Assembly: GCA_007570785.1 (NCBI GenBank)
Contig: ML662449.1
Span: 8,547,987 to 8,611,986, forward strand
Source of the DNA: Antilocapra americana
Lineage: Eukaryota; Chordata; Mammalia; Artiodactyla; Antilocapridae
Direction: 5' to 3'
Length of the DNA: 64,000 nucleotides
The position numbers and the translations under genes are program-made. Of this stretch, positions 57,411 to 64,000 are shown in pieces. The stretch's first letter is position 1. Each line of letters begins with the position of its first letter. The notes below the pieces were generated by a model, which was not told where the DNA came from, did no database searches, and was given only the letters and a program-made list of their open reading frames with translations.

Positions 57411-57884
57411 CTTCCTCCTGACACATTGTATTTAAAATGACTTCATCATGTACCCGCATTCCTGCAGTGTTTATTTTTTTAAACTGGTGGTTTTGCCTTC
57501 CTTTACTTGCAGTCAACTAGGTTAAGGCCTTTCCCCCAAAAATACTGTGGACTGATGAAATCTATACAGATGATTCTAAATTATTGTCAATAAATAGAAG
57601 TATTCCATTCCTAGAAACTCTGTATTTAGTTAGAAACCTACAGCTCTCTACAAAAAGATTACTTGGAGAGAAACTTTACTCTTGGAAGTCATAGGAACTA
57701 CTGTTAGAGCATTAGATAAGACTAAGTCCATATTTTCTTAGCAAATATGGTATTTATTTGGTATTAATACCAAACAAAAGTATGGTATTTTATTTACTGA
57801 CAAGTGAAAAATATGACAATATTTTTGGCCCCAGTCTCGTGCTAGAACAGTAATCCTGACAGGCACTGCAGCCTCTGGCCATGT
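57411..57884. other. Unassigned 3' intergenic DNA
   Basis: No gene or clear repeat is seen. Confidence 0.4.
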
Positions 57885-58070
57885 GGATCTCTGATTCTCC
57901 TTCAGATAGTCAGAAGTGGTTCAGTTTCTTTGGCATCACACAGCCTGTACCCTCTGCTTGGAATGCCCTGCTCCATTTTCTAGCTAGCAGATGCCTTCAA
58001 GTGCCAACTTAAATGTCATCTCAGCAATGAAGTCTCTCCTGACTCCTCTAAAATGTTGAGTCCAGAATGC
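57885..58070 (+). mobile_element. L2 LINE 3'-end fragment
   Basis: 'cctgtaccctctgcttggaa', 'tgccctgctccattttctag', 'cttcaagtgccaacttaaat' and 'gaagtctctcctgactcctc' follow the L2 3' end. Confidence 0.85.
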
Positions 58071-59320
58071 TTCTGAAATCATGTTTATTCAGATGTTTTC
58101 TTTGATGACACCATTTCTGAAAACTGTCACCAGCTCCCATCTAACTCCTGCTTTTCTGAAGTTCCCTGGATGACTTCCACGTATTCTGACTAACTTGGTA
58201 AAAATGAGCTGACTCAATAAAAAAGCAATGAGACTCTAGAAAGAGCGAGCTGGCTGGCTGGCTGGCTGAAAAAAAAAACACCAAGAAGTTTGGGATTTAT
58301 TAGCCTTCAACAGATTAGTTCTACTCCCTTTAAAGGAGACTGAAAGAAGGGAAGTGGATGAGAAAGGAAAAGCAACTGAGTTTTCTGTCCGACATTTCTT
58401 AAAGTGAATATGCCTTTTCATGTTAGTATCATTAATGATGACATGATTAAGGTGCATGGTTCTTGGAAAGAGTCTATTTATGTCAGGATCGTCATTTTGC
58501 GCTGCCCACCAAGTGTTTATAGCTCTTTGCTATCTAGGCACATGACAGGATTGCACTCTCATGAGGGGGATAAGGCCATGTGAGAGGAGCTCAGGTCAAT
58601 GAGTTGTGAGCAGAAATGACATGAGTTACCTCCATGCTGAAATAGCCACCTGCCTGCACAATATCCAGCAGAGCTCTTTCCTTTGCCATGGCAACTGGCC
58701 ACTTTCAAGATGGTCCATCATCCTGCATCCTGATATGAGAAGACATGGATCAGAGCCCTAGCCAACCTTTATTGGACCTGGAGCATAAGTGAGAAATAAA
58801 CTTTTCTCCCTAAACTTTTATTGTGAGAAAGTTGAAACAGAAAATGGAAAGACCTGGACGACAAAGACAGACAGAAAAAATCCACATACCCATCACCTGG
58901 ACTTTGTAATTAACATTTTGCTATGATTACTTTATCACTTATCTATCCATCCATCCATCCATCCATGCATCTTTCTATGCTGTATCAATCCCTCTTTTTG
59001 GAGGGGGAGGATAATAAGAAACTATTGCAAAACACTACTGAGATTTGGTTGTTGCTTATTATCACAAGATAGTCCAGGCTTTCCTTGCCTACAACATCTG
59101 CAGAGCCCTGACCAGCTACTCTCTCTTTCTGTTGAAGATGCTGTGTTAGTGGCAACTTCACTCCTTGCTTGAAGAAGAATTTAAAATGTTAAAATTACTC
59201 GACAAGAATATTGTTTGAATGTTCAGAAAAATTCAACATTAAGCATAGGAGCACTGTGAATTTCTCAAAACTGAAATAGCTGGGTTTTTTCCTTTGGCTT
59301 TATCAGTCACTTTCTCTTAC
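58071..59320. other. 3' intergenic DNA with short tandem repeats
   Basis: It contains (CTGG)5-type repeats at 58248-58267 and (ATCC)n at 58939-58965. The segment 58560-58800 looks like an old interspersed repeat of unknown family, and 58830-58935 resembles an old L1 3' end. No gene is seen. Confidence 0.5.
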
Positions 59321-59321
59321 C

Positions 59322-59414
<93 letters not shown>
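59322..59414. repeat. Compound microsatellite A17-(TA)23-(GA)15
   Basis: Poly(A) at 59322-59338 passes into TA repeats to about 59384, then GA repeats to about 59414. This three-part structure is typical of a SINE/LINE tail or slippage hotspot and is likely polymorphic. Confidence 0.95.
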
Positions 59415-59416
<2 letters not shown>

Positions 59417-61494
59417 CTATAATACCAATATTTTTTTTTCTTAAGTTCAAAGCCTGGTTGGAATCTGACAGTTTATTCTTTATGCTTGTATTTTGTCATG
59501 GAGTAAGAGTGTATCAGTATGAAAGTGTGCTGGATATCCCCCCAAATCTAGATGATTACACCTTGAAATTGAATGAATATGATCACACTGACAGTTCATT
59601 TTCAGAAGTCTCATGACTCTAGCCTAATGATTTCAGAGTCATGTGAGTTATATTCAGAAGAACAGGTATGATGGGTGTAACTTTAAATCCTCAAGTTCCC
59701 ATCACAAGAATATTTTTCCTGAGCTAAGTAGCTCTTGCTCGTCTGAGTAGGAGGGAATAACTGAGCCAACTTGCCTGGGAAGACAGCCTAAGAACCCACT
59801 TAGAACTTGAGATTGTGAGAATTTGTCCTCATCCTATAGAAGTAATCTAACCTTGGATGAAGTGATGACAATTCCCTTCAAATATTGCATACAGGTTATC
59901 TTCTTTAGCTTTTCTATGGAGCTTATTAACCATTTCCTGTTTTTTTAATGTAATTAAGGCCTTAAAATAAACCTTGGATACTCAAAGGGAGTTTCTTAGG
60001 TGATGGAATTGTCCTGTATCTTGTTAGCAGCGATACTTGCATGAGTCTATAAAGGTGTTAAAATTCATAGAACTGTATGCAAGACATGTGCATACAAACA
60101 AAAACAGAGTCAGTTTTACTGTTTGTTTACTTTTTAAAAACCTGAACACACTGACACAAAAAAGCCCAGGAGATTAGAAATCAAGCTGTCAAGGTCAAAC
60201 CATCTCTACAAAGCATCAGGGAATAAAATTCCAGAGGGCAGTCCACTGAACAGACTTCCAATGGGTGGCTATCAGGGCAGTCCTCTCCTCTTTCCTTCAT
60301 TTATATAAATCCTTCCGGGAAATGGACAAGTGAAACGTTTCTCATAAACCATCAGAGAAGAGTTCAATGTTTTTCACAGATAGGCTACTGATCCTCTGTG
60401 TGTCTTCATTGAGGCTGGCATCCTGAGACTAAAGATCAGGCAAGCCAAGGAGGCCATCCCTGAGAAGGCAGAATCTAGCAAATATGGGTCAGCGAAGTAC
60501 CTAAATCAGAAACTGGGTTAGTTCAACTGGGTTAGCTTCAGTGGATCTGAAGAAATTAGAGTCTGTAGAGCTGAGAAGGGGTTTACCGGAAGGAAAGTCA
60601 CAGGAATGAGAAGTCAAGGTTAGTCTAGGCAGATCCACGTGGCCGAGGTTGGGGGGACCGGACTCTGGGAGAACTGGAGCTCTGCCCCCACTGAACATCT
60701 GCTGCTGGAAGACCCACCTCCACACAGGTGCCTAACTCGTGTCCACCTCTTGTCTCTGCCAGAGGTTGGCAGTCTTGGCTTTTTGCTTTGGCCGATGTGG
60801 TCCTTGGCAGTTCCGCATTGCCTAGAACCTGGGAATCTTTTCAGAGCTCATTTACCTCAGGAGAGAAATTGCCTGAGCAGACTTGAAGGCAGGGGTGGGA
60901 GCCACCTGCTGAAGACACCAGGGAGCATTTGGCAGGGTGGGTGGGGAAAGGAGACGGAACAGAGGGAGGGGGCTGGGAGCTCTCCCACTCTCTCCCTCCC
61001 GCCTGCGTCTGGTGCCCTAGGACTTGCTTTTGAGCAATGCCTCTCCAATGAGTTGGCGTGAACTGTACTTGTTCCTCCCTGAAGGAATAAGGGAAGATAG
61101 GGTAAAAGCCACTAAAATGCTTGGAGAACTTCCAAAGGGAAGCTTTTCACAAATGCAACATATTAATGAAAACAGCTTGGGTCTGGCTAAATAGTGACTC
61201 TCGGAACAAAACAAACAGATGGGAGTTGATGACAATGGTTCTGAAAGAGAAACAGTCCAGCCCTTGTGCATAGAGCCTGATGCTTCTTGAGAGTCTTCAG
61301 GGAATTCACTGCACTGTTGCTATCTCCAGCTTACACTGATATCCATTTATTCTCAGGAGTACCAACAACCACCACGTCAAGGGAACTCCTATGGGCATAA
61401 GCACATTCTCCAATGTATGCCATCTCCAGGAACAAAGATTTTTTGCTTTTTCTTTTTTTCAGATTATTTGCTTTGCATTCTGGGGGTTGGTCTC
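59415..61494. other. Unassigned 3' intergenic DNA
   Basis: Mostly non-repetitive DNA. The longest open frame (60639-61061, 140 codons, +) lies in G+C-richer sequence but has no known domain, promoter or splice context. I do not call it a gene. Confidence 0.4.
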
Positions 61495-61580
61495 TCATAG
61501 GTCGTAGGAATGATCTCAGATGTTTGTTAAAATGTAGATTCCTGAGCTCTACCTTTTCACACCTGCCATATTAGGTGGAC
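61495..61580 (-). mobile_element. MER5-like hAT fragment (tentative)
   Basis: 'gatgtttgttaaaatgtaga' with 'ttcctgagctctaccttttc' resembles the MER5 interior. Confidence 0.45.
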
Positions 61581-61639
61581 TCTACGGGAGGAGATCCAAA
61601 GTATCTGCCTGGTGTTTACCAAGAAGAAGGGGGTTGGGG

Positions 61640-61885
61640 CAGGATGGAATGGGAGGTTGAGGTTAGCAGATGTAAGCTTTTATATATAGAATGGATAAGC
61701 AGCAAGGTCCTACCACATAGAAAAGAGGACTATATTCAGTATCCTATGATAAACCATAATGGAAAAGAATATTTAAAAAAGAATGTATATATATATATGT
61801 ATAAATGAATCACCTTGCTGTATAGCAGAGTGTACAGAAATTAAACAACATTGTAAGTCAACTATACTTCAGCTTTAAAAAAGCA
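61640..61885 (+). mobile_element. L1 3' end
   Basis: Forward L1 3' UTR: 'ggactatattcagtatccta', 'aaaccataatggaaaagaat', 'atgaatcaccttgctgtata' and 'acattgtaagtcaactatac'. Confidence 0.9.
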
Positions 61886-61954
61886 ACTTCATGATCCTTA
61901 TCTCAAAGTTTACAAATCATTGCCCTAAGGTCTTTTGACGGTAGTCCTTCTCTT

Positions 61955-62480
61955 TAATATACAATTATTCTTTCAACAAACATTCATGTGCCAGCTACTC
62001 TGTAGGACAGGAAATGAAAAGAGTACTACAATAGATGTTCGAGTTGCTCATTGCCAGGTAATTACAATTAAATGTGGTAAATGCTATGCTAGAAAGTGAT
62101 ATAAAACACACGAAAGGATAGAGGAGGAGCCTGCAAGAGTTGGAAGACAGCTTCGTAGATGGTATTTGAGTCGCATCTTGACCAATGAGAAGAAGCCCTT
62201 CAGGAGGATGAGAGAAAGCACATTTGAGGCATAGAGAAGATATGACAGGGTATGGGCAGGTGAAGGCATGTGATCCACTCTGTAAGAAGGGATTCTGGCT
62301 GGCTGGAAAGAAGCCTACACCTGACCATGAGGAGCTTTGCATAGATGCTGAGCAGCTTTGGCTTTCCTCTAAAGAAAATGGGAGCTGGGGGAATAGTTGA
62401 AGCATAAAGTAACAGGATGGAATGTGTGGTTTAGAGTGAGCTCCCTGTTTGGTGCAGGGAGAGGAGTAGAGACGCATCCA
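61955..62480 (-). mobile_element. L2 LINE 3' region
   Basis: 'caaacattcatgtgccagct', 'aggaggatgagagaaagcac' and 'tggctggaaagaagcctaca' are in the order of the L2 complement. The minus-strand open frames at 61995-62483 are this repeat read backwards. Confidence 0.65.
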
Positions 62481-62849
62481 CACTGGTGAGAGGTGAGGAG
62501 GCCAAACTGAGACAATAGCATGTCGGGGTATAGAGGTCTCTGAAGGAGGGTTAAGGGTCTGTGAGAATACAGAGAGAGCTTAGACCACATGGTGGAGAGG
62601 TAGAGGGGCTGTGGCTCTACCTCTAAGAAAATGAGGTCCATGTAGATTCGGCAGAAGAGAGGTGAAAATGGCCAGTTGGAGTCTAGAACCTCACCTGAGG
62701 GAAGGCAGTTTTAATGTCCATATAACGCTTTCAGCCAGCCTAACACTGGAGCTTGTGAGCAAATTGTCATGTCTGGGCCCTTTGGTGACAGTTTCTGCTA
62801 TACTATGGAATAAGTTTAAAGGTATTTGTTAAGTCAAATGACAATGTTC
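62481..62849. other. Unassigned 3' intergenic DNA
   Basis: No gene is seen. The left part may continue the L2. Confidence 0.4.
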
Positions 62850-63003
62850 TACTGTCTAGCACAGGAAACTACATTCAATACCCTGAGCTAAAGCATAATG
62901 GAAAAGAGTGTTTAAAAAGAATGTATGTATATGTATTACTGAATCACTTTGCTGTGCAGCAGAAATTAACACAGCACTGTAAATCAACTTACTCAATAAA
63001 AAG
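62850..63003 (+). mobile_element. L1 3' end
   Basis: Forward L1 tail: 'tagcacaggaaactacattc', 'gcataatggaaaagagtgtt', 'actgaatcactttgctgtgc' and 'agcactgtaaatcaacttac'. Confidence 0.9.
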
Positions 63004-63975
63004 ATATCTGCTAAGTGGTAAAGTCACCCCATAATATTTAGTTTGATTTCATTTCTGTTTTTAAAAACTAAAGGCAGGTAGATAGATTGGGAGAGAGACA
63101 AAGACAAGGAGAAAGAGAGAGGTCAGAGTTGGAGGAAATACATAGTAAAGGCAAGTTACTATTAAGAAGGATGAGCAGTAGGGTTGGGAGAGGGAACAGA
63201 GGAACCCTCGACAATTTATTCTGAATTCTTGCACATTTTCAACTTGTTCTTAACCATGAAGTCTGTGGACATAGGTTTTTGTCCCTTTTTTTACAGCCAT
63301 TTTTAGAAAGATGCTTACACATCTTCTTGGCTGCCACTAGGTGGTACTAGTGGCAGGACAGATTGGATGGCCTTGAAGCTTCTTGGGCTCATCCATGACA
63401 CCTACATATGGATCTAACTTCTAATTTCAAAGAGTGAAACAAATAAAGGCACCAACTGCTAGAGCTCAGGGCTGAAAGCCCTTAGACTTCTTTTTTACTC
63501 CTCCTTTAGGTGTGAGAAGAGGATTTTCTATTTAATTGGTATCGAAACATTTTCAAGTAAAAGAATGTTCTTTCTGTATCAATCTAAGTTGTACACAGTT
63601 TTGTTCACATACATTCAGTACATTTTCAGATCACCACCTTGCAATGATACACCCAAGTCAAATCTTAATCAGGTGCATAAAAATAATTGAACTCTTCTCT
63701 GTGATGCAACTGCATCACCTGAGGTTCCCTCATTCCAAGACCAGGCCTCTCTTTCCAACCACTGACCCTTAATTCTCGTGGACAGTCACATCTTCCATCA
63801 CCTCAACTGATGTGGGCAGGAGATAGAAACGTTAACACTTATCTTCTTTCTCCATCCCTCGATAATGCAGCATGTGACATTTCACTGCTAGATTTCCCTC
63901 TTGTCAGCAGGACTTCTTTCCTATCCTGAGTAGTCTGAACTAGCTAGTGTGTTGTCCTTTGTTCTAAAGCAATGA
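63004..63975. other. Unassigned 3' intergenic DNA
   Basis: No gene or clear repeat is seen. Confidence 0.4.
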
Positions 63976-64000
63976 CAAGTGAAAGTGTTAGTCTCTCAAT
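63976..64000 (-). mobile_element. Start of a Bov SINE cut by the window edge (tentative)
   Basis: The last bases, 'caagtgaaagtgttagtctc', match the tail side of a reverse Bov-tA. Confidence 0.6.

Noticed and set aside
60639..61061. 140-codon plus-strand open frame
   Set aside because: It lies in moderately G+C-rich DNA, where stops are rarer. The product has no family motif and no splice sites or poly(A) signal were found in register.
1..64000. Regularly spaced short direct repeats (CRISPR-like)
   Set aside because: The many near-identical segments are dispersed Bov-tA, CHR and L1 copies without regular spacing, and the DNA is mammalian.

Overview
This is mammalian nuclear DNA from a ruminant, almost certainly a pecoran (cattle, sheep, goat or deer group). 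The evidence is the repeat set: BovB (RTE) LINEs, Bov-tA and Bov-A2 SINEs, CHR-1/CHR-2 tRNA-Glu-derived SINEs and artiodactyl L1 3' ends, over older mammalian layers (MIR, L2, old L1, hAT, Tigger, MaLR-like LTRs). Bacterial features such as operons, ribosome binding sites and CRISPR arrays are absent. Most open reading frames in the window are chance frames or lie in transposons.

One protein-coding gene is present and complete: CNRIP1 (cannabinoid receptor-interacting protein 1, CRIP1a), on the + strand. It has a CpG-island promoter (about 29780-30760), three coding exons (30403-30581, 32654-32804, 51816-51980; 164 codons plus stop), a short intron 1 (2072 bp), a 19 kb intron 2 and a 3' UTR of about 0.8 kb with two AATAAA signals (52363 and 52786). 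Splice sites are canonical and the joined frame is intact.

Layout. 1-29 kb is 5' intergenic DNA, beginning inside a near-complete but decayed BovB element and then made of nested SINE/LINE/DNA-transposon/LTR insertions. A non-repetitive patch at about 7.97-8.8 kb carries a perfect CRE octamer. 29-31 kb is the CpG island and exon 1. 31-52 kb is the gene body; intron 2 is largely old L1 sequence, nearly all antisense to the gene, with SINEs and a direct duplication of about 0.38 kb. 52.8-64 kb is 3' intergenic DNA with SINE clusters, microsatellites and MIR/L2 fragments. In mammals CNRIP1 lies between PLEK and PPP3R1; no exon of either was recognised here.

I see no undescribed multi-gene system. 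The observations most worth checking are the 128-residue product predicted by reading through the exon 2 donor, the repeat pair flanking exon 3, the intron 2 duplication, a nested four-element transposon stack at 4.8-5.8 kb, an inverted BovB tail, a 31-nt fold-back repeat near 17.7 kb, and a possible uORF in the CpG island. Repeat boundaries were read by eye and are good to roughly 10-50 bp.
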